A stretch of 64,000 bases of DNA from the NCBI GenBank assembly GCA_021324735.1, contig JAJPIO010000013.1:1-64000 (forward strand), read 5' to 3'. Positions 9,113 to 18,621 of the stretch are shown here, piece by piece. Every line of letters starts with the position of its first letter. The stretch's first letter is position 1. The stretch comes from Bacteroidota bacterium (GTDB taxonomy: Bacteria > Bacteroidota > Ignavibacteria > Palsa-1295). Under the pieces are notes generated by a model that had not been told where the DNA came from, ran no database searches, and worked only from the letters and a program-made list of their open reading frames with translations. The position numbers and the translations under genes are program-made.

Positions 9113-9520
9113 ATGGTAACAAGCCTCGACCCCCGCATTCGCCGCGCAGACCTCGAGCACTCGCCCGCTTCGAGTGGCCTCAATCCGAACGAGCATTGGG
9201 ATACCTTTGCGATATTCCATCAGGATAAGCGCGGCACGGCGCACGAGTTTGTCGGTATTGTGCATGCGCCCGATCCGGAGATGGCACTCGTATTCGCGAA
9301 AGAGCAATACGGCCGCCGCAAAAAGACGGTGAACATCTGGGCTGTGCGTTCAACCGATATTTACACCTTCCAGCATAAAGACGAAGATATGTTTTCGACC
9401 GTGCCGGAGAAGACCTATCGTGAAGCGAGCGGCTATCCGGTACGTAAGCGTATCAATAAATATTTAGAAGAACTCAAAGCGATGCGGCATAAGCCGGTCG
9501 AAGAGGAGGAAGAAGCATGA
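9113..9520 (+). CDS. paaB: 1,2-phenylacetyl-CoA epoxidase subunit PaaB
   Basis: WDTFAIFHQDKRGTAHEFVGIVHAPDPEMALVFAKEQYGRRKKTVNIWAV. Confidence 0.92.
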   Translation: MVTSLDPRIRRADLEHSPASSGLNPNEHWDTFAIFHQDKRGTAHEFVGIVHAPDPEMALVFAKEQYGRRKKTVNIWAVRSTDIYTFQHKDEDMFSTVPEKTYREASGYPVRKRINKYLEELKAMRHKPVEEEEEA

Positions 9521-10290
9521 TTGAGCAAGTAAAAATAAATGAAGCCATGAAAAATCTTCTCTATCGCATCGCCGATGATGAACTCATCATCGGACATCGC
9601 AATAGCGAGTGGACCGGCTTAGGGCCGATCCTCGAGGAAGACATCGCGTTTAGCTCTATCGCGCAGGACCAGATCGGTCATGCCGTTGCGCTCTATTCCT
9701 TGCTGCACGAGCAATTCGCCGAGCCAAATCCGGACGCGATCGCATTTGGCCGCAGCGAGTCGCAGTTTCACTCATCACAATTCGCTGAGCTTCCGAGCGG
9801 CGATTATGCGTTCAGCCTCGTTCGTCACTTTCTGTTCGATCACGCGGAAAGCCTACGCTATTCGATGCTTACGGAGTCATCGTTCGCACCACTCGCAGCG
9901 CTTGCGAAGAAGATCAAAGGTGAGTTAAAGTATCATGTGCTTCATGCCGACCTCTGGGTAGAAAAATTAAGTAAGGGTACCGAAGAGAGTCATGCCAGAA
10001 TGCAGTCAGCACTCAATGAAGCGCTCACCTATGCGTATGGTATGTTCGAACCAAGTCAGTATGAAGAACTGCTGATCGAACAGGGCATTTTCGGTGGCGA
10101 ACGAACGCTTCAGCAAAAATGGATGGAGGCGATCCTTCCGATCATTGAACGGGCGAATCTTACTCTTCCCATGATCTCTGGCATCGATCCTATCTTCGGT
10201 GGGCGTAGCGGATATCACTCCGATTATCTACAACCTCTTCTCGACGAGATGTCGGAAGTTTATAGAATGGACCCGTCTGCTACATGGTAG
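9517..10290 (+). CDS. paaC: 1,2-phenylacetyl-CoA epoxidase subunit PaaC
   Basis: LLYRIADDELIIGHRNSEWTGLGPILEEDIAFSSIAQDQIGHAVALY; 4-bp overlap with paaB. Confidence 0.93.
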   Translation: MIEQVKINEAMKNLLYRIADDELIIGHRNSEWTGLGPILEEDIAFSSIAQDQIGHAVALYSLLHEQFAEPNPDAIAFGRSESQFHSSQFAELPSGDYAFSLVRHFLFDHAESLRYSMLTESSFAPLAALAKKIKGELKYHVLHADLWVEKLSKGTEESHARMQSALNEALTYAYGMFEPSQYEELLIEQGIFGGERTLQQKWMEAILPIIERANLTLPMISGIDPIFGGRSGYHSDYLQPLLDEMSEVYRMDPSATW

Positions 10291-10835
10291 AGAATGTAGA
10301 ACAGCTATCCTTGACGGTCACTCGAGCCTCCAGTCCGAGTGACATAGACAAGAACGCCTGTGCCACTGATTCTGTACTCGAAGTGCTTTCTCAGGTCATG
10401 GATCCCGAAATCCCGACACTCTCCGTGGTCGATCTGGGAATGATCTCTGGTGTAGAAGTAAATGAAGGAGTTGTTCGGATCAAGCTTCTGCCAACGTTCG
10501 TCTCGTGTCCCGCAACCACTTATATTCGAAAGAATATTGAGTCTTCTCTTATCAAAGCGGGATATCCATTTGTGGTGGTCGAGATGGAGCATGAGATCTC
10601 GTGGTCCAGCGATCGCATTACAGATCGTGGCCGCCAGTTGCTATCGGAATTCGGTCTCGGCATACCCGTTCAAATCGATGGTGTGCTCGACCTTGCCACG
10701 ATCGAACATGTGAACTGCCCGCACTGCGGCAGCTCAAACACGACGCTCCGTTCGATGTTCGGGAGTACGCTCTGCCGCTCGATCCATTATTGCAATAATT
10801 GCAAGCAAGGATTCGAGCGATTTAAACCGCTCTAG
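10284..10835 (+). CDS. paaD: 1,2-phenylacetyl-CoA epoxidase subunit PaaD (MIP18/DUF59 domain plus C-terminal Cys cluster)
   Basis: VLSQVMDPEIPTLSVVDLGMI...TFVSCPATTYIRKNIESSL...NCPHCGSSNTTLRSMFGSTLCRSIHYCNNCKQGFERFKP. Confidence 0.93.
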   Translation: MVENVEQLSLTVTRASSPSDIDKNACATDSVLEVLSQVMDPEIPTLSVVDLGMISGVEVNEGVVRIKLLPTFVSCPATTYIRKNIESSLIKAGYPFVVVEMEHEISWSSDRITDRGRQLLSEFGLGIPVQIDGVLDLATIEHVNCPHCGSSNTTLRSMFGSTLCRSIHYCNNCKQGFERFKPL

Positions 10836-11329
10836 AAAGCGCATCCAAAGCTCACAGCTCCATACGGAATTATCTGGTCGCTGAAAAACAGTGGCGTCAA
10901 CGTAATGCGAAAAAGAATACCATCATCAGCGGACTGATATCGAAATCCCACGCCGAGCGAATAGTAGACGCCACTATTGTCCGCAGTTTCATACCAAATG
11001 CTCACTCCGCTACTATGATACACAAAACCGGCATCGAGTTCAAAACTGCTCGTTGACTGAGGACCGATCCCAGGAAGAAAATTGATAAAGACCGGAAGCA
11101 ATACCGCCCAATGCTGATCGTTCGCTTCAACAAGACTAAATCCCACGCGATAGCCAACGGTCGTAAATACCATTCGGTCGTAGTTGAACGAATAGTATAG
11201 CGCTGAACCACCCAACTCAGCGTATACCGCGTTCGTGGAAGGCATTGCATTAGCATGCAACGAATCAGATTGCGCCGCGGCAGTCGATGCACAAACCGAA
11301 ATTAGAAGACAGAGAAGTCCACTTCGCAT
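10832..11329 (-). CDS. Hypothetical exported protein, probable outer-membrane beta-rich
   Basis: Signal peptide MRSGLLCLLISVCASTAAAQ; aromatic/Gly-rich alternating strands; C-terminal F. Confidence 0.6.
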   Translation of the reverse strand: MRSGLLCLLISVCASTAAAQSDSLHANAMPSTNAVYAELGGSALYYSFNYDRMVFTTVGYRVGFSLVEANDQHWAVLLPVFINFLPGIGPQSTSSFELDAGFVYHSSGVSIWYETADNSGVYYSLGVGFRYQSADDGILFRITLTPLFFSDQIIPYGAVSFGCAF

Positions 11330-11431
11330 ATGTAAGCTGTTTCCCTCGCCAGTGTTGGCGATGTCAGCTTAGCGTTCTATCTTCCGGTAAGTTACAAAAC
11401 TGTGAGGTCACAAAAATGTGACCTCACGAAA

Positions 11432-12607
11432 TTACGCTGCCAGCGCCTGCGTCACTTTATTCGCTGCGTCAGTCATACCTTTGGCAACGAGGAAGTTGAG
11501 ACCACTCTTCTTCAGGATCTCGCCCGCTTCTTCGGCATTCGTACCCTCTAGGCGCACTACGATCGGCACCTTCGGATGCACTTCGTTCGATGCCGCAACG
11601 ACGCCCGTCGCAACGCGATCGCAGCGGACGATGCCACCAAAAATATTGATCAGGATCGCGCGCACATTCGGATCGCTGAGGATAATGCGGAAGCCCGCCG
11701 CTACCGTATCCTTATTTGCAGTGCCGCCGACATCGAGGAAGTTTGCCGGCTCACCACCTGCGAGCTTGATAATATCCATCGTTGCCATGGCGAGACCAGC
11801 GCCGTTAACCATACAGCCGACGTTACCATCGAGCTTGATATAATTCAAGTTCGATTTCGATGCCTCTACTTCCAGCGGATCTTCTTCCGCCAGATCGCGA
11901 AGCGCTGCGTATTCCGGATGACGGAAGAGCGCGTTGTCATCGAAGTTTACTTTCGCATCGAGGGCCAGCATCTTCTGGTCCTTTGTCAGCACCAGCGGAT
12001 TGATCTCGAAGAGCGATGCATCGGTCTCTTCGTATGCTCTATAGAGAGCTTTAAGGAACGCCACACATTGCTTGAACGCCTCGCCGCTAAGGCCTAAGGC
12101 AAACGCCAACTCACGCGCCTGGAAATCGCGGAAGCCGACAGCAGGATCGACGAACGCTTTCACGATCTTCTCCGGCGATTCTTCGGCTACCTTCTCGATC
12201 TCCATGCCGCCTTCGGTCGAGACCATCACGACGTTCTGCGCGGTCGCGCGGTCGAGGACGATACCCGCGTAAAACTCCTTCTGAATGTCCACGCCCTGCT
12301 CGATCAGGAGGCGCTGGACCTTCCGGCCTTCCGGTCCCGTCTGGTGCGTCACCAGCGTCATACCGAGAATATGCCGCGCCAGCGTGCGGACGTCTTCGAA
12401 CGACCGCGCGATCTTCACGCCGCCGCCTTTGCCACGTCCGCCGGCATGGATCTGCGCCTTTACAACGACAACGTCCGAGCCGGTCGATGCCTGCAGCTTT
12501 TCCGCAGCCGCCATCGCATCGTCAACCGTATAGGCCACGTACCCTTCCGGCACCGGCACTCCATACTTCTTTAAGATCTCTTTTCCCTGATGTTCGTGGA
12601 TTTTCAT
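11432..12607 (-). CDS. sucC: Succinyl-CoA synthetase (ADP-forming) subunit beta
   Basis: [25 protein letters not shown]...[16 protein letters not shown]...[35 protein letters not shown]. Confidence 0.97.
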   Translation of the reverse strand: MKIHEHQGKEILKKYGVPVPEGYVAYTVDDAMAAAEKLQASTGSDVVVVKAQIHAGGRGKGGGVKIARSFEDVRTLARHILGMTLVTHQTGPEGRKVQRLLIEQGVDIQKEFYAGIVLDRATAQNVVMVSTEGGMEIEKVAEESPEKIVKAFVDPAVGFRDFQARELAFALGLSGEAFKQCVAFLKALYRAYEETDASLFEINPLVLTKDQKMLALDAKVNFDDNALFRHPEYAALRDLAEEDPLEVEASKSNLNYIKLDGNVGCMVNGAGLAMATMDIIKLAGGEPANFLDVGGTANKDTVAAGFRIILSDPNVRAILINIFGGIVRCDRVATGVVAASNEVHPKVPIVVRLEGTNAEEAGEILKKSGLNFLVAKGMTDAANKVTQALAA

Positions 12608-12734
12608 TCGCTATCGCTATCTATTAAGCTCTATATAATAAGGAAGCGTCCCGCTTTTTGACGAGGAGGACGCTCAATCCCTGCAAAAATACGAAGAATA
12701 ATAGAGTGTAGAACGGATAGCAGAAACCGGACTC

Positions 12735-12909
12735 AATGCCGAAAAAACTTGATTTTGTTTTTTGAATTCCGTTCATTAATCGCCGCTTCCTTCCGTTTGA
12801 CAAAATTTCGATGCCGACCTGCTCGTAGAGTATCCTCCATTCGTCATTCGTCATTCTTAATTCGTAATTGAATCAGGTGCCCATCATCACGCATTCAACA
12901 TAATACATT
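12735..12909. repeat. Right arm of ~170 bp inverted repeat (partner 6704-6871)
   Basis: Reverse complement aligns end to end with 6704-6871 with few differences. Confidence 0.95.
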
Positions 12910-12975
12910 CTGAAGCGCCGCGCAAGGTGCCCTTTGAAGATTTTTGAAAATATTTGCTTGTAAGGGATTTGCTCT

Positions 12976-13031
12976 CAAATTGGCCCACTAGTCGATGAAA
13001 GTTCAGCAAATTTTGCCACTAGTCATGAAAG
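12976..13031 (+). promoter_or_regulatory. Two ~25-bp direct repeats upstream of TcmP gene
   Basis: caaattggcccactagtcgatgaaag (12976-13001) and caaattttgccactagtcatgaaag (13007-13031). Confidence 0.6.
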
Positions 13032-13068
13032 AGCATTATATTAATATACGGTTAAATAGGCACTTCCC

Positions 13069-14187
13069 ATGTCAAGCAAGAAAGAAGAAACACTTTGGAT
13101 AGCTGATCCGCACACGATTGCGAAAGTCGACATCCTTGAGAATTACCTGTCTCGTTACTTCCAGATTATTGGTAGCTTCAATAATAAGAGTATCGTTTAC
13201 GTGGACGGTTTTGCCGGACCGGGAAGATATAAGAATCATCCGACCGGTTCGCCTCTCGCTGCGTTGAAGGCAGCTAAAATTGCACTTTCATCGAAGAACC
13301 CAATTGTGAAAGCAAGCAAAATCCATTGCATATTTGTAGAGGAGAGAAAAGATCGATGCGAATTCTTGAATGATTTGATTGAACCATTCCGAAGTGAGCC
13401 AAGAATCGACATCCATATTTTTGAAGGTGATTTTGTCAAATCGCTTCCAAGAATTGAGGAGCTTTTCCCGCAATTATTTTCAACAAATTGGTCATTCTTC
13501 TTCATAGATCCGTTCGGCCCTACTGTTATTCCATTTTCGCTCATCGAACAGATCCTACGAAATAAATCATCCGAAGTGTTTCTTAATCTCGACGGAGACG
13601 GGATTGGACGTATCTTTCTTGCAGGTGAGAGTGCAAACTCCGAACAAAATCTTGAGTATATATTCGGAGGCAATAAGGATTGGCCATCTCTCTTTCGTCA
13701 GGCTTCTTCGCTTGACGAGTGTGCGCGTCAGGCGCTAGCACTTTATAAGACGAACTTATTTGGAATTCCTGGGGTCGATTATGCTTTTGCTTATGAAATG
13801 CGGGGTCGTCATAACAGTATTAACTATTTCTTGTTATTTGCATCACATCATCCATTAGGTCTCATAAAGATGAAGGAGGCAATGAAGTCAATTAACAAGA
13901 ATGGAAGTTACGTTTTTTCCGACGCGCGAGTAGGTCAACACGAATTATTTTCGTTTGATGATCCAACTTCATATGCAAACGAGATTTGGGAAAAATTCAG
14001 AGGTAAAAAGGTTGAGAGGCGAGAGGTTGAAAGATATGTTTTGAATGAGACACCTTGTTTGAGTATATCAGCACCGCTAAAAATGCTTGAGACTTCACAT
14101 CGAATCGAGGTTGAATTGTTTCCGAATGTGAGAAGAATTCGTGGCACATTCCCAGAAGAGAAAGTTAAGAGCATCCATTTTATTTAA
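13069..14187 (+). CDS. tcmP: Three-Cys-motif partner protein TcmP-like
   Basis: IADPHTIAKVDILENYLSRYFQII...VYVDGFAGPGRYKNHPTGSPLAAL...FFFIDPFGPTVIPFSLIEQIL; adjacent to DUF5131 gene. Confidence 0.85.
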   Translation: MSSKKEETLWIADPHTIAKVDILENYLSRYFQIIGSFNNKSIVYVDGFAGPGRYKNHPTGSPLAALKAAKIALSSKNPIVKASKIHCIFVEERKDRCEFLNDLIEPFRSEPRIDIHIFEGDFVKSLPRIEELFPQLFSTNWSFFFIDPFGPTVIPFSLIEQILRNKSSEVFLNLDGDGIGRIFLAGESANSEQNLEYIFGGNKDWPSLFRQASSLDECARQALALYKTNLFGIPGVDYAFAYEMRGRHNSINYFLLFASHHPLGLIKMKEAMKSINKNGSYVFSDARVGQHELFSFDDPTSYANEIWEKFRGKKVERREVERYVLNETPCLSISAPLKMLETSHRIEVELFPNVRRIRGTFPEEKVKSIHFI

Positions 14188-14190
14188 GTT

Positions 14191-14946
14191 ATGAGAAACG
14201 GCTCTTCCATCGAATGGACCGATTCCACCTGGAATCCAGTCACGGGCTGCACGAAGATCAGTGCTGGGTGCAAGAACTGCTATGCCGAGCGGATGGCGAA
14301 GCGGCTCTATGCGATGGGCTCCGATCGCTATCGCAATAAATTCAAAGTCACATTGCACGAAGATCTGCTTGATGCGCCACGGTCTTGGAAGCAATCTCGA
14401 ACGATCTTCGTCAACTCGATGAGCGATCTCTTCCACAAAGATATCCCTTTCGAGTTCATCCGCGATGTCTTTAAAACGATGGAAGAGACTCCGTGGCACA
14501 AGTATCAAATTTTGACAAAGCGAAGCGAGCGTCTCAGGGAGTTTGCGCCGTTGCTTCCATGGCCAGACAACGTATGGATGGGGGTAAGTGTCGAAGACAA
14601 GCGTGTAATTGACCGCATTGACGATCTTAAGCAAGTACCAGCCTCGGTACGATTTCTGTCGCTCGAACCACTTATCGGTCCGCTTGAGAATTTGGATTTG
14701 CGCGAGATCGACTGGGTAATTGTCGGCGGTGAATCGGGGCCAAAAGCGAGGCCAATGAAAAAGGAATGGGTAGAGTCAATTCAAGCTCAGTGCGAAGCTG
14801 CTGGGGTTGAATTCTTCTTCAAACAATGGGGTGGTGTCCGAAAGCACGAGACGGGCAGAGAACTGAACGGCAAGTTCTATGACAATATGCCATTCATTGG
14901 TCGCAGGCAATTTTTACCGCCTCTCGTTCAGATAGCATTACCCTAA
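14191..14946 (+). CDS. DUF5131 / phage Gp37-Gp68 family protein (three-Cys motif)
   Basis: [35 protein letters not shown]...[13 protein letters not shown]...[15 protein letters not shown]...FFKQWGG. Confidence 0.93.
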   Translation: MRNGSSIEWTDSTWNPVTGCTKISAGCKNCYAERMAKRLYAMGSDRYRNKFKVTLHEDLLDAPRSWKQSRTIFVNSMSDLFHKDIPFEFIRDVFKTMEETPWHKYQILTKRSERLREFAPLLPWPDNVWMGVSVEDKRVIDRIDDLKQVPASVRFLSLEPLIGPLENLDLREIDWVIVGGESGPKARPMKKEWVESIQAQCEAAGVEFFFKQWGGVRKHETGRELNGKFYDNMPFIGRRQFLPPLVQIALP

Positions 14947-14999
14947 CCCAGAGTCTATTTCAATAGAACGGTTTGAATTAGCGCATAGCTAAATTAAAA

Positions 15000-15023
15000 G
15001 GCCGCCTCGAACCCGAGACGGCC
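15000..15023. terminator. Hairpin between convergent genes (possible bidirectional terminator)
   Basis: ggccgcctcg-aacc-cgagacggcc between stops at 14946 (+) and 15067 (-). Confidence 0.6.
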
Positions 15024-15066
15024 TCATTACGAATTGCTAAACAATTGCTCGTGATACGATCGCTTG

Positions 15067-15591
15067 TTACCGGCTTCGTTCTACGTGAGCCTGTCGGTAT
15101 GTAGTTGTGTGTCGCACTCGGTGATGCAGCTTTGCCGTTCGAATTCGTGTCGAATGAATACGGCTCGAAGCATAGGTCCTATTGGTAGAATAGGTTGTTG
15201 TTAGCTGCGTTTGTCGTGAAGGATGAAGCGTCCGGTTTGCCATGTCCCGTGTGGATGTGTAATTCCTGTTTGCAAACCGTTTCGTTGCGTTCAGATCCTT
15301 ATTGGCCATGTCCCGTGTGGACGTGTAATTCCTGTTTGCAAACCGTTTGGTTGCATTCACATCCTTCTTGGCCATATCTCGAGTAGAATAATAATTTCGC
15401 TTTGCAAAACGGCTGGTTGCGTTTGCTGCGCGATTGACGTCCGCTTTAGCAGAATAGTAATTCCGCGTAGTGAACCGCTTGGTATGCTGCCAAGCTGTGT
15501 CCGCCCGCGCGCCTAATGTTTGTGCTTGGCTGATAGCCGGCATAAAACACAGGCAGGCGGTTAGAATAAGATAATGCACATAGTTTCGCAT
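15067..15591 (-). CDS. Exported low-complexity protein with tandem 22-aa repeats
   Basis: Signal peptide; repeats KRFANRNYTSTRDMANKDLNAT; about four units. Confidence 0.7.
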   Translation of the reverse strand: MRNYVHYLILTACLCFMPAISQAQTLGARADTAWQHTKRFTTRNYYSAKADVNRAANATSRFAKRNYYSTRDMAKKDVNATKRFANRNYTSTRDMANKDLNATKRFANRNYTSTRDMANRTLHPSRQTQLTTTYSTNRTYASSRIHSTRIRTAKLHHRVRHTTTYRQAHVERSR

Positions 15592-15779
15592 AAATCACCT
15601 CTTTTATTTACGCAAAACATCCGCTCAACATCCAGACCCGAAAACTATCTCGGTATTCCGAGCGAATAGACTAATTCCTTTCATATTCCTATTCTCTCGA
15701 AAATATTTTTCGGCTACCGGGTAGCGTCTCTGCTTCAAATTTCCGACAAGCTTTTCAAAAGAATTTTCATTTTAAACCT

Positions 15780-17846
15780 CTATCTTTTCACTTCTACCGC
15801 CTCGCATTTCACGTTTCTGTTTTCTCGTATGACACAATAGTAGGTGCCTTGGGATGCTGTGCTTGCATCCCATACGAACGAGCGATCGCCGGAGGAAAGT
15901 ATACCGTTAAACAATCGCGCTACTTCAACACCAAGTTGATTGTAGATCGAGACCTCTGCATTGCCCGATGTGACGCTTGTAACATCGACATGAACGTTCG
16001 TCGTCGCAGGATTGGGATAAATGGTGAGGGATGCTTGTGGCATTGCAGGTCCGCTCAAGACGCGGCCATTAATTATCTCGGACAAGGAGCGGCGCCAAAC
16101 GCCGTTACCAAGTGTGCCGGCAAACAAATATCCGAGTCCGGAAGAGAGCGTTCGAACGTAATTCGTGGTAAGACCAGTATTAACCTGCCGCCAACTTACC
16201 CCATCATCACTGGACATGAGTACACCGTACCCGAACGATGCAGCGAAGAAGTAATTGTTATAATTGATAATATAGTATACGGTAAGATTATTGAAGCCGG
16301 TAAGTATGTTGTTCCAGGTTTTTCCATCGTCGGTCGAACGATACATTCCATTTCCGATGGTACCAACCACCAAAGTATGATTGTGTGCAGCAAACCCATA
16401 CGTGAGAGATAATTTTGTGAGTTGGCGGCTTTGGTACGTCCAGCTATCTCCATTATTGGTAGAGCGATAAATTCTGCCATCGAGCGTGCCGGCATACAGG
16501 TCAGTGCCATTGCCGGTTAAACCAAAGACAGACCCGCTATCGATACCACGCGTTATCGGAGTCCAGGTATCGCCATTATCGGTGGATCGGAATTCACCAT
16601 CACCACCAATGAATAAAGCGCCATTAGCAGCGGTCATAACATTGATGATGCGACCTGAAAGCATCGGATCGAGCGTAGTCCACGTACGGCCTGCATCATG
16701 GGAGCGATAGACAGCATCCGCTGCTGCAAATAAATACCCATTACTTGCGGCAACATTGACGACCGACATTTGAGCGGGAAGCCCGTTGGTGATCGGCAAC
16801 CAATGTCCACCGGTGCCGGTCGTTTGAGCAAGGCCATCTCCCCAGAGCCCCGCAAGAACTCCATCTTCGGAAACGGCGAGCGATGAGACGGATTCTGCGG
16901 TGAGTCCGCTATCAGATGCATTCCACGTTGCACCGGAATCGGTCGAAAGGAATAGCCCCTTGTGGCTACCTGCGATAACGGTCGGTCCAGTAACAGTGAG
17001 TGTCAGCGCGGAGGAATCACCATGCCAGGAATTGACTGCTACCCACGATGCACCAGCATCAGAAGAACGATACACGCCTTCGCCATTGTCGGCGATCAGG
17101 TACAAGCCAATGGCAGCGGCCGCTCGAACATTACTATGACCGACAGCCGTATCGACCATAGTCCAAGTGTTACCACTATCGTTGGAGCGATAAACTCCAG
17201 CAGAATAAGTGAACGCATACACACGATCGCCGTCTTGTAATAGCGAAGCGATCGAATTCGCAGGTATCGTAGCCGGAAGCGTCCAGGTTGCACCATCGTT
17301 TGCCGTTCGTGCAAGACCGCTTATTGTACCGGCCAGCACCACATTCCCCATTGTGATGAGCGTCGAGGGCTCTGCCGGCAACCCCGAGTTAGCACTTTTC
17401 CATGTTGCGCCATCATCCGTCGATCGGAACACTCCTCGTCCGTTAGCGACGGTGAAGATGGCATTTGGCGTTACCGTGAGCGCATTAAGGATCAAGTAAC
17501 TGCCGATCTTGAGTCCGCTATCGATCTCCTTCCAGGTTGCACCATTATCCTTTGAAGAAAAGAGGCCTTCGCCGGCTGCCGCAAGCACCTCCCCGGAGCG
17601 CGCCGCAAGAAGTTTAACGGAAGACATTGCACTCGGGCATGCCGACCACGACCGGCCGTTATCCGTCGATTTGTAAACGCCTCCGGCCGATGTGCCGATG
17701 AATAGGTTGCCTTCGGCAGCGATCGAGCATTGGACGCTACCGCCAAGCGGTCCGCCTGTCGAAACCCATTGGGCTCGCGGGGATCCATAGCTACACAGAA
17801 TCGCGACGATGACGATCATGACCTGCGGGACACGTTTTGTTTTCAT
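15780..17846 (-). CDS. Exported BNR/sialidase-like repeat protein with T9SS C-terminal sorting domain
   Basis: Repeated VYRSTDNGATWT motifs; C-terminal SLTIYPNPATTNVHVDV...GTYYCVIRENRNVKCEAVEVKR; likely start MKTKRVPQ at 17846 rather than ORF start 17897. Confidence 0.88.
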   Translation of the reverse strand: MKTKRVPQVMIVIVAILCSYGSPRAQWVSTGGPLGGSVQCSIAAEGNLFIGTSAGGVYKSTDNGRSWSACPSAMSSVKLLAARSGEVLAAAGEGLFSSKDNGATWKEIDSGLKIGSYLILNALTVTPNAIFTVANGRGVFRSTDDGATWKSANSGLPAEPSTLITMGNVVLAGTISGLARTANDGATWTLPATIPANSIASLLQDGDRVYAFTYSAGVYRSNDSGNTWTMVDTAVGHSNVRAAAAIGLYLIADNGEGVYRSSDAGASWVAVNSWHGDSSALTLTVTGPTVIAGSHKGLFLSTDSGATWNASDSGLTAESVSSLAVSEDGVLAGLWGDGLAQTTGTGGHWLPITNGLPAQMSVVNVAASNGYLFAAADAVYRSHDAGRTWTTLDPMLSGRIINVMTAANGALFIGGDGEFRSTDNGDTWTPITRGIDSGSVFGLTGNGTDLYAGTLDGRIYRSTNNGDSWTYQSRQLTKLSLTYGFAAHNHTLVVGTIGNGMYRSTDDGKTWNNILTGFNNLTVYYIINYNNYFFAASFGYGVLMSSDDGVSWRQVNTGLTTNYVRTLSSGLGYLFAGTLGNGVWRRSLSEIINGRVLSGPAMPQASLTIYPNPATTNVHVDVTSVTSGNAEVSIYNQLGVEVARLFNGILSSGDRSFVWDASTASQGTYYCVIRENRNVKCEAVEVKR

Positions 17847-17911
17847 AACCGTGAATGAGAGGATAAATACTGCCCCAAATATAATACACGATTTCAAAAA
17901 TGATTCAAACG

Positions 17912-17945
17912 AAAAAGGACGTGCCGAAACACGTCCTTTTTTCGC
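17912..17945. terminator. Rho-independent-type hairpin, T/A-flanked on both sides
   Basis: aaaaaggacgtg-ccgaaa-cacgtccttttttcg. Confidence 0.7.
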
Positions 17946-18621
17946 AAAGCTCTTTGTTCCAACGCCGTTTTTTTCCCAAGCTAATTTTCCGGAGGGTGTA
18001 ACAAAATTCGGTGAGGCGAATTATTAGATGCTCGCTGGCAATGCGGCAAAACCGCAGGCCATTTATCAATCACTAACCTCAAGTCTATTCCGCTACGGAA
18101 CAATGATTTGTGTACTGCAAAATAGCAACGAATTTACGGGCTTTCTAGCCCCGGGCGGTAAGCCGCGAACGACGAAGGATGGTCGCACATCCCCGGTCGT
18201 CCGTGCTTACGACGCCCTTTCGGTGCTATCGGACGATCGAACGTCGATCACGGACGACCGATCTTCCCAGGACGATCAGGCATAAGCGCCTCGATAAAAG
18301 TCCAACGCAGAGCCAACAACACAATCATTTTTCACCTGAGTTAAGCGGAATAGAACCATGCATTTTCATCACAGCGCTGCGCATCGTGCGCGGCATTCTC
18401 ATTCTCGGTATTCGAGCGAATATCCTGCACTCTTTGGTGCAGTACAGAACCAGGCGTACGAACCGCAAGCAGTCGAACAGTTCGAGCCACATCGAAGTGA
18501 ACTCGTGCGCCGTATCGTGCGAGCGATCCGGCACAGACTGAGAAAAAACGCGCGTTAACGTTGCAGTGCGGCATTTTAGATATTGTCGCACTTCCTTTTC
18601 TTCAACTTTTGTTTATACGAT

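Noticed and set aside
11576-12574. Plus-strand ORFs opposite sucC (173 aa, 82 aa, 76 aa)
   Set aside because: Antisense to a well-conserved gene; composition is a mirror of sucC codons
15240-15400. Near-identical ~66-bp units resembling a short CRISPR-like array
   Set aside because: Units are contiguous, in frame with a minus-strand signal-peptide-bearing ORF, with no unique spacers and no cas genes nearby
18028-18285. 85-aa ORF (MLAGNAAKPQAIYQSL...)
   Set aside because: No recognisable domain and no operon context; the region is kept only as a possible noncoding or small-ORF finding
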